Source: Cycas panzhihuaensis
Taxonomy: Eukaryota; Cycadophyta
Direction: 5' to 3'
Length of the DNA stretch: 64,000 nucleotides
NCBI GenBank assembly: GCA_023213395.1
Contig: CM041465.1
Location: forward strand, 25,737,741-25,801,740
Shown here: one piece after another, positions 11,654-22,459 of the stretch
Layout: each line of letters begins with the position of its first letter
Position numbering within the stretch: the stretch's first letter is position 1
The notes under the pieces: generated by a model
The model's database searches: none
What the model was told of the DNA's origin: nothing
Seen by the model: only the letters and a program-made list of their open reading frames with translations
Position numbers and translations under genes: made by a program

Positions 11654-11670
11654 TGGCGACCATCTTGGAA
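11654..11670 (+). promoter_or_regulatory. Probable primer binding site of the Tat element
   Basis: TGGCGACCATCTTGGAA begins 1 nt after the LTR end. Tat/Athila-group elements commonly use a site starting TGGCGCC..., so the start fits, but the rest differs and the tRNA cannot be named from sequence alone. Confidence 0.5.
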
Positions 11671-11825
11671 TTGCCGGTAAGGGAGCTAGTTTCGCTCTCT
11701 TCAGTTGGTTTCGCTACTCTTGTGTGATCCTTTTCATACTTATCTTGATTTCCACGTTGGGCACCCCCCCAATGTGTGTGTTTTGCCACTTTTTCCCTTT
11801 TCCTAACATTGTCGGTTGACCTTGC

Positions 11826-13900
11826 ATGCGGTGTTTCTCCCGTCATTTGCGTGGTCTACCTCCCTTGTTAGAGGACCCCGAGTATCGCCTTCTTGCCTCG
11901 TTGGATTCCGATCCAACTATGGAGGGATACTCTTCCGATTGGACTTACCACACTTCAGCCATGGAAACCCATGCCTTTCCTCCTGTTATTCCCGGGTCCA
12001 CCCAAGAGGGTGACGACCCCCTTTATTATCCAAATGACCAACACCTTTCTTTTGATGCTCATCCTTCTACCCACGTCGTAGAAGGACCTATTCCTCTTGA
12101 GGGTTGCCACGTAGTTGGCGATTCTCATGAGGAACGTTCCGAGGATCCTATCTTGTTTGAGGTTAGATCACCTCTTACGAGTGTGTTGGGACTCCTCCAT
12201 TGACGTAGTTGAAGCTTTCAATGAGTGTTGCCGCGCAACACGCTTGCAACCGCGTCCTAGGTGGTTTGAGGATGTTCTTCGTGGAGGGGCCTCTTCCTCT
12301 TTCGCTCCCCCACCTCATGCTTCATCCTCATCCACCCTTCCTATGACCACAAATCCTTTCGTGCCTACACGTCGTCCCTCGTTCCTGCAGTGGGGGCGTG
12401 CGTGGCACCTTCCATCTCTCATCAAGGTCCTAATGCCTTAGGATCTTCTCGTGGTGTGTCTTTCCCTCAATTGAGGGTTAGCATACCTGCTCCTAATCAA
12501 ACCAATGTGCCATCTCCTAATGTGGCGCATACCATCCCTAGTAGGCCTATTGGCCCTACTAGCTTTTCAACCACTAGTCATGTGGGATCGCTCCCACACA
12601 TCCTCCGACCCACATTGGTGCTTCCTTCTCGTTCCCCGGATATACCTCTCAACCTTGGGGGCGGGGTAGAGGAAGGCATCTTCCGTTATATGGGGTGGAT
12701 CCGCTAGACGCATATGAGGTTGCCCCACCTACGGTGGCCCATATGGGCATAACTTGATTCCACATCCGTCTTACCCTTCTTCCAACGCGATCCCATCCAT
12801 TGTGCCTTCGAGGGCAGGCTCCCTTCAAGGCACCTACCCTCACGCCTCTTTTCGGCGCTTCCTCAGGAGGGATGGGTGTTCCACCCCACCCGCTCCTTGT
12901 GCGTTACCTGCCGACATTCGTTGATCCTGCGGTTCGAGCAGGCGCGCCCTTCATGGACTTTAGGTGACCCCTCTTTCGATTGAGGCGTTGCGAACCAACT
13001 TGCGCCTCATCCCCACAAGTTCTAGATTCGATGGGACTTCGTCGAGATTCCGTGAGCATGTCCATAGTTTTCTATGGCATGCATCGATTCTTGGGCTTAC
13101 GACCATATTTTGATGAAACTATTCCCTAGATCCTTGCGGTGGCGCCCTCAAATGGTTCTCTAGTCTCCTGCCCATTCAATCCATTCATTCCGGCAATTGG
13201 TGGATGAGTTCATCAACTATTTTGATGTAGCTCATCCATTCGAGGCGGAATGAAGTCTCTCTTCGCTCAAACAAGGTCACGATGAGATGAATCGTGACTT
13301 TGTGCGGCGATTCCATGACTTGCTTCACTCCACTAAGGCAACATTTCAGGAGGCGGGCGAGACACGTTCGTCAATGCGCCGTCCGAAGTCCACGTGGAAG
13401 TCCTCAAGATGGGGCGACCACATGTGATTCCGCGATCGCCAAGTGCTTGGCGTTGGAGGCTATTGAGATCAGCGGGTCTCGAAACCTCTTAAGCCCTCAC
13501 GGTGGCGTGAGGCACCCCCTACCAAAGATACCAAACATTCCCGGTAAGCGGTCTTCCTCTCATCCTCTGAGAGGACTTTAGACCCTCTCACATCGGTATC
13601 GCTCATTCGGGCGTCACGATGAAGGAGCTCAAGCTTCAAGATCCTTCATCTCCTCGTTAAACAAACAAGTCCAACAAACTACCCAAGCCCCTCTTCCCGG
13701 GGTGGAAATGCCCGGTCCTCTCAGCGAGAAGGTCGACCCTCGCTTGAGAAGAAGTGGTGCTCCATTCATGGGGATTACTTCCATGGCGATTGGCGTTGTA
13801 GGGCCCGGCATCCAAAAGATGCCCTCGGCGCGATTCTTCTCAAGCAGGGCCTCGAGGCCTAATTTGGATCAACGGTTCATAAGGATCCGTTCCTAAGCAC
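11826..13900 (+). pseudogene. Tat element gag (frameshifted)
   Basis: Begins about 175 bp after the LTR with an open frame at 11,826-12,203 (acidic, with FPPVIPGSTQEGDDPLYYPN); ATG at 11,826 or 11,920 is possible. The retrotransposon-gag core is readable around 13,180-13,330 in shifting frames (FRQLVDEFINYFDVAHPFEA, then LKQGHDEMNRDFVRRFHDLL), matching E1 and E2. A zinc-finger-like cluster CSIHGDYFHGDWRC lies near 13,760, in the position of the Cys/His finger of E1 and E2. Capsid/RNA-binding role by family. At least several frameshifts. Confidence 0.65.
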
Positions 13901-14469
13901 GGGGAGCGTGATCATAAACCCAAACCAAGAACAAGTAGCAGGGAAGATCGCGGATCCCCGTCCTTCCGCGATAAAGGGAAGGGCGCTAGAATTCTTCTTC
14001 CTCTTCTCGTTCTCCTGGCCGTCGCACCCGTCGCCTTCACGACCCGTAACGGGGAAGAAGGTGATCCGGTTTGAAGCAACTCCCACTTTTGCCCTTATGC
14101 GATCTCAAGCTACGAGGCGGCGGGAGCTTTTGTCCTCCGCTCCTTGAGCCCTCTTCGGAGACCCTTCCTCAGGAAGTCCCTCTTTCCCAAGGCTATTCAC
14201 ATGCGCGGGTCGTTCGACTTAGAAGGGCACTTACCCAACCTACTGGGAAGGGTAAGCCTTTCTCGGTCGTGGACGAGCTCCATACGGTCGCTGTAGGAAT
14301 GTCCTTGATGGACGTTCTGAGGAGTTGTCCCGAGCAATGGGCCCTCCTCCTGGAAGCTTTAGGATCGAGTGATGTACCTGTCCACGCTTTGGGTGTCGCC
14401 CAAGGTTGTGGACCTGCTATTTCCTTTGATCCTAAGGATCTTCCCCACGGTGAAAGGGCGTCGGTGGAA

Positions 14470-14830
14470 CTTCCCATTCACCATCACCATCGATCGCTGA
14501 TTGTACTCTTGAAGAGCTGTTGTCGACAACGGTTCTTAGTAATCTCATGCCCTTGCGTGTCATGCAAGAGCTTGGTATTTACCTTGGAACGTTCCTGGCG
14601 ATGCCAAGGGTATGGCGGTGGCGAGAAGACCCCTTTGGGATGCATCGCGATTCCGCTTACCCTTGAGGGTAAGACCGTTCTTGAAGCGTTGTAGTCCTTG
14701 ACGTCGATGTGGATTACAACCTCCTTCTAGGTCGTCCATGGCTCGATCAAATGGGAGCCGTGTGCTCGACCCTTTGGGGACAACTTAAATTCGTCTATGA
14801 CGGACGAATGAGAGTGATCCCGTGAGCATC
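14470..14830 (+). pseudogene. Tat element protease region
   Basis: C-terminal protease segment reads LDVDVDYNLLLGRPWLDQMG and then CSTLWGQLKFVYDGRMRVIP, matching E2 (IIDLDLECNILLGRPWITQM, FSEFKFIHER). Upstream, LMPLRVMQELGIYLG corresponds to the VISLYLIEDLKIL segment of E2. The catalytic D-[ST]-G triad is not readable: the frame is lost near 14,480-14,520. Confidence 0.55.
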
Positions 14831-15600
14831 CTTTACTAAACAAACTCGCTCTACCAGTTCGGCAAACCAAGGTTCATCCACTCATGCCTCGGCTTGCTCT
14901 ATTGGGATACCTAACCCGTCCGAAGAAGACCCCGTCTTCTCCTCCTAGTCTCACGGTTCGCCCCTATTGGCATTGGGAGTTACGGGTACCTCACCGTTCG
15001 ATGATGAGTCGCTCGGCGAAGGCGAGGATTGTCCTCACCCGTCTCTTTCCTTCGCGCGATAGGTCACACTGCCTTGTTCTAGATCCTGCAGAACCCCTCT
15101 CGTGGTGAGGCTAGCCCTTCGTGCGTGTCGCGCGTCCTCGCTTCGTGTTGACACTTTGTCGGCATTTCTCCTTTTCATTACCCCCCGTAGGTAATGGTTT
15201 TGAGGAATTGCCTTTCGCTCCTTCTGAGGGTCACCTTCTGTTTTCCTTCATATTTAGTGAGGAAGCGAGCAACAGATGGCCATCACGGTCCGTTGCTCTC
15301 ACTCCCTCAGCACTTCTCCTACTCGAGTAAGGTCATCCATGGGGTGGATTATTTCAAGGACGATGAAGCCACGCCAAGCATCTAGTAGGCCTTGCGCTTA
15401 ACACGCTATACTCTTGGTCACCCGGCTTGGTCACGGAAGATCCTCGTGATCGGATCACGCTTGCCGATCCAATCTGTCTCCTATTCCTCCTCCTCCGTTG
15501 ATCTTGCCCTCTCCACTTGAGGAGGGCAACTCCATGTGCATGGGGGCAACCCGGATGTAGTCTTGGCCCGAGCAAGGTCATTAAGGTTGGGTTGGAATGC
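14831..15600 (+). other. Tat element spacer between protease and RT
   Basis: About 770 bp with coding-like composition but no domain recognised, in the same place as the conserved spacers of E1 and E2. I could not align it to those spacers by eye. It ends at FRDIFAWDYADMKGIDP-like sequence near 15,650, which corresponds to FAWDYKDIHGF of E1. Confidence 0.4.
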
Positions 15601-16340
15601 TCTCCGATGAGGTAAGGGAATACTCATACATTCCGGGAGTTTTGAGACATTTTCGCGTGGGATTATGCTGACATGAAGGGAATCGACCCTCGATTGTCAC
15701 TCATAACCTCACCACCCTTCTGGCGCCCATGTGCGAGCGGCGTCCCCTTCACGAGCTTTACTGCATTGTCGAGATGGAGGTAGAAAAGCTTGGGCCATTG
15801 GACTCATTACCTCTATTGATTACCCCAAGTGGGTCTCCAACATTATTCCGTTGCTAAAAGAGCAGGCAATCCGTATATGTGTCAACTTCGTGACATCAAC
15901 AACGCTTGTCCTAAGGACAATTTCCGTTACCCTTCTAGATCGGATCGTTGTGCTTGCGGCCAGTTAGTGATGTCCCTAATGGATGGCTTCTCGGTTATAA
16001 CCAAATTGATTTCTCGAAGACCACCATAAGGCGACCTTCACTACTCCTTGGGGTACCTTCGCCTACTGGCGATGCCCTTTGGCCTTAAAAATGTAGGTGC
16101 TACTTACCAAAGAGCCATGCATTTCATCTTCCATGACCTCATCAGCGACACGTTGGAGGTCTTTATGGATGATATGATGGGTCTTTCCGTGTGAGCCCAT
16201 CATCCTTCGACTTGCGTGCCATCTTCTCACGATCTGCGAGTATTATGTCGCCTTATGTCGCTTAAATGTGTGTTTGCGTTACCTCGGGCAAACTCCTTGA
16301 ATTCCTCGTATCAAGCGGGGGTCGGATCGACCACGACAAA
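15600..16340 (+). pseudogene. Tat element reverse transcriptase (frameshifted)
   Basis: RT motifs spread over several frames: DYPKWVSNI (15,820), CQLRDINNACPKDNFRYP (15,880), VMSLMDGF (15,966), TPWGTFAYWRMPFGLKNVGA (about 16,045-16,105, over a frame change), TYQRAMHFIFHDLIS and the catalytic box VFMDDMMGLS at about 16,160. The YxDD equivalent is intact (FMDD). Matches E1/E2 motif for motif. Not translatable as one protein as written. Confidence 0.75.
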
Positions 16341-16379
16341 GTCAGGCGATCCTCGACATCGCCTCCTAGAACTCAGCGG

Positions 16380-16960
16380 CGGATTAAGTCGTTTCTAGGT
16401 AGGCTCGGTTTCCTCGGGCGCTTCTTGGCGGGCTTGATTTGTGGCGCTAAACCCCTCACAAACCTATTGAAGAAGGAGCTCCTTTTGCACAGTCCGACAA
16501 GACCCAAAAGGCCTTGAAGGTCTCGAGGAAGCCTTGGCTTGCTCCTACGTTGGTGCCTCCACGGTTCGATAGGCCCTTCATCTGTATACCTCGGTAGCGA
16601 ATCCTTGGGCGCTATGCTCACTCGGAGGGCGACTCGAGGCCGAGAGGCTATATATTTCATCGTCACACTCTCGTGGGCTGCCGAGCTTAACTATTCCCTG
16701 AGAAGGAATGCCTCTCCTTGGTCCATGCCACCAAGAAGTTTAGGCACTACTTGCTCGGCAACACTCCAAGGTGATCGTTCAATCAGGTCCTTGAGATACT
16801 TACTTACTCGTTCGGTTGTGGGTAGGGCGGTCGTTGGGCCATCCTACTCCAAGAATTTGATCTCCTTATCATTAAGGAAATCAAAGAAGGGCATGATAGT
16901 GGCGAGCAACTTGCGGACGCCCTATCCCTAACTCCTTTGATACTCCGGTTGGCGACTCTC
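16380..16960 (+). pseudogene. Tat element RNase H (first copy, frameshifted)
   Basis: Follows RT: IKSFLGRLGFLGRFLAGL (16,383, the RT/RNase H connection), then PFICIP, IYFIVTLSWAAELNYS, CLSLVHATKKF and SYSKNLISL, the gypsy RNase H order also seen in E2 (45,600-46,130). Several frame changes. A second, different RNase H lies near the 3' LTR. Confidence 0.6.
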
Positions 16961-17126
16961 TCCCGATGAGTCCATCTTAACGATTCGGGAGCTCCTCCCC
17001 ATCAAGCTCATCGACAATGAGTGAATGCGGTGACATAGTGCGGTATCTCACCACGGTGCAATACCGCCCGACGCTAGTAACAAAGTCAAATCTCGTATCC
17101 AGGACTTACGCGGGCAATACCTCCTC

Positions 17127-18240
17127 ATGGGCGAGGTGTTGTATAAGAGGTCCTTGACGAGTCCTCCTCCGTGTGTCACGCTGGCAGCCAGGCGGGCCAA
17201 GTGCTTCGCGAATGCCATCACGGCATTTGTGGAGGTCACTTTGGGGGCGATCTATGGCTCGAAGGATCGCATGGGCTATTTTTGGCCATCTCTTTTTAGA
17301 GACGGTCATGCTTTTGCTCGGAAATGTCGGCGATGTCAAGAACACGCCAATATTTCCCATGTACCTTCCGAGGCCTTGCATCCTATTGTTTCGCCGTGGC
17401 CTTTCGCTCAGTGGGGGCTAGACCTCATTGGAGCTATCTCCCCACCTTCGTCATCGCAGCACAAGTTCATCTTGACTGCCACGGAGTATTTCACCAAATG
17501 GGCAGAGGCCATCCCCTTGATCACTACCCTCGGCAAAACAATTGCTAGGTTCATCTACCAGCACATCATTTGCCGTTTCGGAATTCCAGATGTCCTAATC
17601 ACCGACAATGGAACTCCTTTTTGTAATAAAGAGGTGGATGAGCTTTGTGAGAAGTTCAAAATCTCTCATAAGACTTCTTCCCCTTATTACCCTCAGGCAA
17701 ATGGCCAGGTGGAGTCTTTTAATAAGACTCTTGTCAGCATCCTCAAGAAAATCGTTGCTCAATCCCGGAGGATTGGCACCTTGTTGCCCTACGCCTTGTG
17801 GGCTTATCGTACCTCTATCCATTACGCCAGGAATGACCCGTTCTCCACGGTCTCTGATGCGGGCGGTGCTCCCATTGGAGGTGGAGATCCCTTCTGCGAG
17901 TTTCCCTTCAAGGTTTCATCGGCGAAGAGTTGATCCGGCGAGCACTTTGCTCGACCTCGGCTTTGGATGAGAGGCGGCTTAGCCTATCGAGGCTAACCTA
18001 GCATCAAAGCCGCTCACAAAGGGCTCACGATCGCCTTCGTTCACGCCCTTTGTTTCACAGGGACTCGTCCTCAATCTCGAATATCTCCATGGCCGTTTGA
18101 CCAAATTCAAACCCAGATGGGTTGGTCCCTTTGTCATTATCGAATCCCTCGATAATGGTGCTTCTGAGATAGCCACCACGGAAGGTCTCGAATTTGAGAA
18201 GGCTGTTAATGGGATGTTCCTTAAAGTTTTACGCATGATC
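17127..18240 (+). pseudogene. Tat element integrase (largely open)
   Basis: The longest clean reading frame of the polyprotein (268 codons, 17,127-17,933). Zinc-binding part: CRRCQEHANISHVPSEALHP. Core catalytic residues are all present: Asp in FAQWGLDLIGAI, Asp in VLITDNGTPFCN, and Glu in NGQVESFNKTL. The frame breaks at about 17,860. The C-terminal domain continues near 18,097 as TKFKPRWVGPFVIIESLDNG and FEKAVNGMFLKVL, corresponding to E2's FSPKWVVPFLVIKDLNN and FKKFINSQYLRKF. Integrase inserts cDNA into the host genome. Confidence 0.85.
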
Positions 18241-18971
18241 CTCGGTGATTCCTTTGCCTTGCTCGAAATGAGCCTAAACTACCATCTTAGGTTGTCCCCA
18301 TTCTTCCCAACCACGGGTAGAGTGGCAACTTAAACAGTTCCTTCTTCTTTTTAGGTTCCTTTCGCGGAACCCGCGTTCCCGTATTCTTTTGGGAACCCTT
18401 GTGTCGTCGTGCTTGGGCATCCCCCAATCAGGAGGACACTTGCTCCCCTTTCCTGCCCATTGTTTCCTTCGCATATCCCGCTATGCTCTCCTGCAGACAT
18501 GTACTCTGTCCCGCTCCCTAACCTCACGCTTCTACGTCGTCCCGCTCATGGCGTGTGTGTGTGCCCCTATTAGGCGTGTGGTCGTACATGGGAGGAAACG
18601 TGTGCATCATATAACAAAATATACACAACATAAAACATCTACAACATAACATTCACAATACACAAAAATAAATATACATATCATCCACATACGACACATC
18701 ATATCTGACATCTCATATCCAAATGGGGTTCCAATCACCCCATGCATATATATATACATATCAAAATCATATCATCATACATCACAGGAAGCCGGTGTCC
18801 TTGCGAGGTACAATCATATGGTCCTATATATGACCCCACAGGCCCTTGCTTTCCCTATCAGATCTCTGCATATACATGCCCCTCTTGATGTGGCCCGCTC
18901 ACGGGTGCCATCTCCCGGTCTCTGTGATCCCTCTCCTCGGGACCACATGCCTCCGAGGCTCCTCACAGGCC
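18241..18971. other. Convergent spacer between integrase and the antisense gene
   Basis: No gene recognised. Two transcription units converge here: gag-pol from the left on the plus strand and the antisense gene from the right. Positions 18,600-18,790 are an AT-rich island with ATACATATC-type simple repeats inside otherwise GC-rich DNA, a plausible place for 3' ends, though I see no convincing poly(A) signal for the minus-strand gene. Confidence 0.5.
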
Positions 18972-21127
18972 TCATGAGCCTGCCTCGCTCTCCTCATCCC
19001 TGGGTCGTCTCAGGGTCGTCGCCGCCGTGTGGGTCCGTGTCCTGCTCCGGCTCGACCTCGAGACCATCTGTGCTACTAGTTGATCGTATCTGGCCTGGAT
19101 ACGATCCCGCTCTCCCTGGAGTGCCTCCTCTGTCACCACTGAGGCGCTCGGTGATCGCTGCAGTGGGTTCTGCACTCCTCATCTCCACTGCACCACCACT
19201 GCCTCTAGAGCTGTGCAGCCCTCATGACTCATCTCGCTCGCGTCTCGCATCATCTCTCTCCTGCTGCGATCGTCCACAGGATGTAGTGTGCTCTTGGGAC
19301 TCTGCGGCCCATATGTCCCTCGCCCTCACCAATGGGGTGAATGCCTCTCTGTGGGCTCCGTGCTCTAGCTCATCGCACTTTGCTAGATGGGCGGTTGCCC
19401 CTCTGTACACACAGGGAATATCTCCCTCGCCACGGCCTCTATCGGTCTCACGATCTGCTGTGCACCCGATGCAACACGCCATGCGTCGGTCATATGCCAT
19501 GATCAAATCAAACCAAACATCTATCTGGATGCTAAATGACTTTGGAAAAGGTTGGCTCTCACCTGCTGTGGCCGCGTGATCCTCCGGTCGCCGGCATCCT
19601 CTCCTCCTGGCTCTCACTTGCGGGTGCCTCGTCTTGAGCACCTCCTCACTTTGGGTCCCTCTCCTCATGGGGGCGGCCCCAGCTCTCTTCCCTGCGGATC
19701 CCATCGCGATCCGTAGCCTGCGGGCCCTAGTCACAGGTCCTCTGACCTCACCCTGCGCTCCTGATGGGCCTGCCTCTCCTCCGGCCGGATGGACCCTTTG
19801 CACTGTCTTCTTTGTCACAGGACCTGCCTCCCCTGCAGGTCGTGACAGGCCAGCCCCACTATCTCCACTATCCCCGTCGTCACTACTGTCATCTCCCGCG
19901 GACACTCCTGCTCTGCCTGCCTCATCGTCACTATCCCACCTCACCGTCCTGTAAGGCTCAGCTATGTAGTCTGGGAGGGTGAGGAGGTCTAGTGATGTCG
20001 CCTCCAACGATCGCTGGCGTGGGCCTGTCCTCCATCCCCTCGGTCAGTCGCCATCTGTGGACCATCGGGGCCTGACCTGTGATAGGGTGAGGTCCCCGTT
20101 GGTGCCACCGCTGTAGTGATCGAAATACCAACCTTTGTAGTAGTGTCTTTGTATGATAGCCCTCCTCTGCCGGACGTCTAATAGCGTCTGGGCGTGCGAC
20201 TAGGTTCGCCGCTATCTGGGCAGCCGAGTCCATCCTCTCGCCGGCCGCATGGCGGCTGCATCCATCCATCCTCACGGTATCTCTCTATAGTTACATTTCC
20301 GAAATTTGGAACATAATGCACAGTATAATCATCTTCCTCACTCGAGGAATCTGGATAGTAGAAGCATGCGGAGGGTGCTCCTCCGATCCCACTGCCGGCT
20401 CACATGAAGAGCAGGCGCCTCCTGTGTCTTTGCCTCGGTCTTTGGCGTCCCGAGTCTCACCGGCCTCCCTGTCGGAACTCCCGATGTCTGCGGATATCCC
20501 TCGGCATGACCATCACATCCCCACATGGTAGGTGGAACACATGCCTCCTCCGGTCCCAATGGGACACTATATCCACCAGTGACCTACGGTTCGGCGTGTC
20601 TTGAGGTGTCTTGAGGGCCTTATGCAGCCACACCTCTCCAGCATGTCCCTATCCTCCTAAGTCATCATCTCCATGTAACTCAGCATAGCCATACCCACAT
20701 TCTCACGGTTATCTACCGCAAGGACAGCCTGCTCACACCAAAAACACTTCAAGTCAGTCTCATGTCAGCTATTATTACCTCTCTCTCTCTCAAATCTCTC
20801 TCTGCCTGAGATTTGGGGCTCTTTTGGCCCTCATGTCTATTTTTTCTGCCTTCCTGCCCATAAGGGGCACCTAAACTATGCAAAATAACCTTTAAAAAGC
20901 TACAAAAAGCCACAAACTTTGAACTTCGATTCGGGTCAGGTTTAGTGATATCCACTCACTGGATCTGGTCTCGCTACTGCCATATCGTCTGGTCGGTCGT
21001 GCTGGCTCTCTCCGCTCTCCGATCCGACGGTCTGATCTCCCTCTGCGTGCCTCCAAAGTTGGGTGGTGCTCCGCTGCGTAAGGAAATGGCTCTGGTTTCG
21101 TACGAGAGCCGGTGAAAATGAATCCAT
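18972..21127 (-). CDS. Antisense accessory gene, plant-mobile-domain-like, probably spliced
   Basis: Gene on the strand opposite gag-pol, between integrase and 3' LTR. Proposed exon 1 ends at 20,960 (...MAVARPDP; frame open from ATG 21,127, with a second ATG at 20,983). Exon 2 begins at 20,728 (AVLAVDNRENVGMAM...). Around 20,520-20,600 it reads LVDIVSHWDRRRHVFHLPCG followed by DVMVMPRDI, closely resembling the plant mobile domain pattern W-x-E-T-H-T-F-H-L-P-x-G-E-x-T-x-T-L-x-D. Later come RAIIQRHYYKGWYFDHYSGG (near 20,130), LLTLPDYIAEPYRTVRW (near 19,960) and an acidic Ser/Asp stretch. Exon 3 (from about 19,457) holds an Ala/Glu/Arg-rich, probably helical tail ending near 18,972. At least three frame changes, so possibly decayed. 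Plant mobile domain proteins are known from host genes and transposons; the role here is unknown. Confidence 0.6.
19458..19562 (-). other. Proposed intron 2 of the antisense gene (~105 nt)
   Basis: Minus strand: donor CACAGCAG|GTGAGAGCC at 19,562 and acceptor GGGTGCACAG at 19,458 (or CAG three bases on, 19,455). The segment is open in frame, so the long reading frame 19,222-20,007 runs through it, but its composition (TTTCCAAAGTCATTTAGC, TTTGGTTTGATTTGATC) is AT-rich unlike the flanking exons. E2 has a ~114-nt intron-like segment at the matching place (63,821-63,934). Confidence 0.5.
20729..20959 (-). other. Proposed intron 1 of the antisense gene (231 nt)
   Basis: Minus strand: donor CCA|GTGAGTGG at 20,959 and acceptor TTTTTGGTGTGAGCAG|G at 20,729. 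Exons on both sides join in phase 0 and leave an open frame across the junction. The intron is T-rich and has in-frame stops (TAA soon after the donor). Inferred from splice-site sequence only. Confidence 0.5.
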
Positions 21128-21142
21128 TTTCCCGTCGATTTT

Positions 21143-21150
21143 CTTATATA
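21143..21150 (-). promoter_or_regulatory. TATA box of the antisense gene
   Basis: The minus strand reads CCTATATAAG with a GC-rich block (GGGGCCCCGCC) just upstream. It lies 16 bp before ATG 21,127 and 160 bp before ATG 20,983. With usual TATA-to-start spacing (~30 bp) transcription would begin near 21,115, favouring the 20,983 start codon. It suggests that the antisense gene has its own promoter rather than using the LTR. Confidence 0.5.
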
Positions 21151-21690
21151 GGCGGGGCCCCCAACGGGCACTTCCTCTGTTTTAGGTCTCGCGTCAGTCG
21201 TTGGGACCGTCTTATTGCCCCGATTACTTTTTCCTTCTGGCCCTGTCGTCAATCGCGCTATATTGGTGCCCTTTTTGCCCTCCTGCAAGGGAATTTATGG
21301 TGCGTCATCATCGCACTTTAGGACAGGGCCCTTCTGCATCGTTTTGCACGCTACTCCCGTGCCTGCCCGAGTTTATACTCATTTGGCTCGTTTCGCATAC
21401 TGGACTCATTTCGTAGTCCTTTCTTGCTCTTAGGTCCCCAAAGGAATGCCCCCCACTCGGGGCATGTTTCACTTCTAAAGGTGACCTTTTGGCACTCAGG
21501 GGTTTCTCTTCCCACCGCTCTCATGGGTGATCGGATTGTTTGTTCTCATACAGGTTACCTCATTGCTAGGTCCTCCTACCCTTCACGGCCATTTTCTGCT
21601 GACTTGTTGTGCGTTGCTTTCATCACCCATCGATTGCTTGTATTTTGTGTCGCCGATGTGCATACACATCTTCTGCAAGCGGCGGAAGCG
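21151..21690 (+). other. Spacer between antisense gene promoter and second RNase H
   Basis: About 540 bp, GC-moderate, with short open frames on both strands but none with recognisable motifs. It probably contains the upstream region of the antisense gene and the start of the sense-strand RNase H-like segment. Confidence 0.35.
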
Positions 21691-21699
21691 CGGTAATCT

Positions 21700-22059
21700 G
21701 GAACCTTCTGCATTGCATGGATCCTCCGTAGCCCTTCTTGACATAATCTCCTCCGCTCTGGGATCTTCCTCCTAGAGGCTACCAACAACGATTTGAGTAT
21801 CATTGTTGAAGCCCTTACTGATGCTCTCCGTTTCCATCACGGACCCATTGTTTTGTTTTATGACTCTCAAGTTGTGGTGTTCCATCTCACCCAGGTTTAC
21901 CAGGTGCGATGCCCTCACTTGAGGACTCTCGCTCTAGCGGATCCCTCACGCTGCTTTTCTTCTGATATCCGGCATATCCCTCGGGCCCTCAGCGTTGAGG
22001 CGGATGGCCTCGTTCGCCTCATCCTTGGCCGCCTCTCCTTCTTCTTGGCCAGTCCCTGA
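21700..22059 (+). pseudogene. Second RNase H-like domain (archaeal-type RNase H of Tat elements)
   Basis: Sense strand. Readable from about 21,770: LEATNNDLSIIVEALTDALR, then GPIVLFYDSQVVVFHLTQVY (catalytic Asp in the YDSQ motif, equivalent to GDSQLV), then PHLRTLA and DIRHIPRALSVEADGLVRL (second Asp region, equivalent to HIPRxxNxxADxLA). An HGSS at about 21,715 may be the decayed first DGS motif. The pattern matches the extra, archaeal-like RNase H known from Tat-lineage gypsy elements rather than the gypsy RNase H at 16,400-16,960. It sits after the antisense gene and just before the 3' LTR. A stop and a frame change lie upstream of 21,793. Confidence 0.65.
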
Positions 22060-22459
22060 GGTTTGCCTGGCCTTCCCGTCGCCCAAGCCCCAGGTCGTCT
22101 GTCACTCTGTCTCGCGATCCGTTCGCATCTCCGAAACCAGGTTACTAATGAGGTAAAACTATGGTATCCACTATTTGTTCTTTATTTAGCTATACATGTT
22201 CCTTTGCATCCTTTGTGGCGGGGGCAGCCCCCTCACCTGTCTCATTCTTCCAGTCGGTTCCCAGGTGGCCCATAGGCAGCCCCTATGTTGTCTCCACCGC
22301 CGCTTTCGTATCCACACGTCCCGCCACGACACTCACTGGCATCCTTGCCTACTGTTATGATCTTGATTGATATATCTATATACACATGTACTCTTGGCAG
22401 TTGTGTTGCGGCGTCGCCATCGCACCGAGCTTCGGCGGCGAGCTCTGCTGCCGAGGCGA
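22060..22459 (+). other. 3' untranslated region of the Tat element
   Basis: 400 bp before the 3' LTR without recognisable coding sequence. I looked for a polypurine tract next to the LTR start at 22,460 and found only mixed GC-rich sequence (GCTGCCGAGGCGA), so the plus-strand primer site is unclear. Confidence 0.5.

Noticed and set aside
18818-19579. 253-codon plus-strand open frame
   Set aside because: It is the complement of the antisense gene's exons 2 and 3; Pro/Ser-rich translation with no motifs. The minus strand has splice sites and a homologue in E2.
19222-20007. Single 261-codon minus-strand ORF as the complete antisense protein
   Set aside because: It starts in the middle of the homology, runs through an AT-rich intron-like segment, and omits the mobile-domain motif upstream. 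Treated as part of a larger spliced gene.
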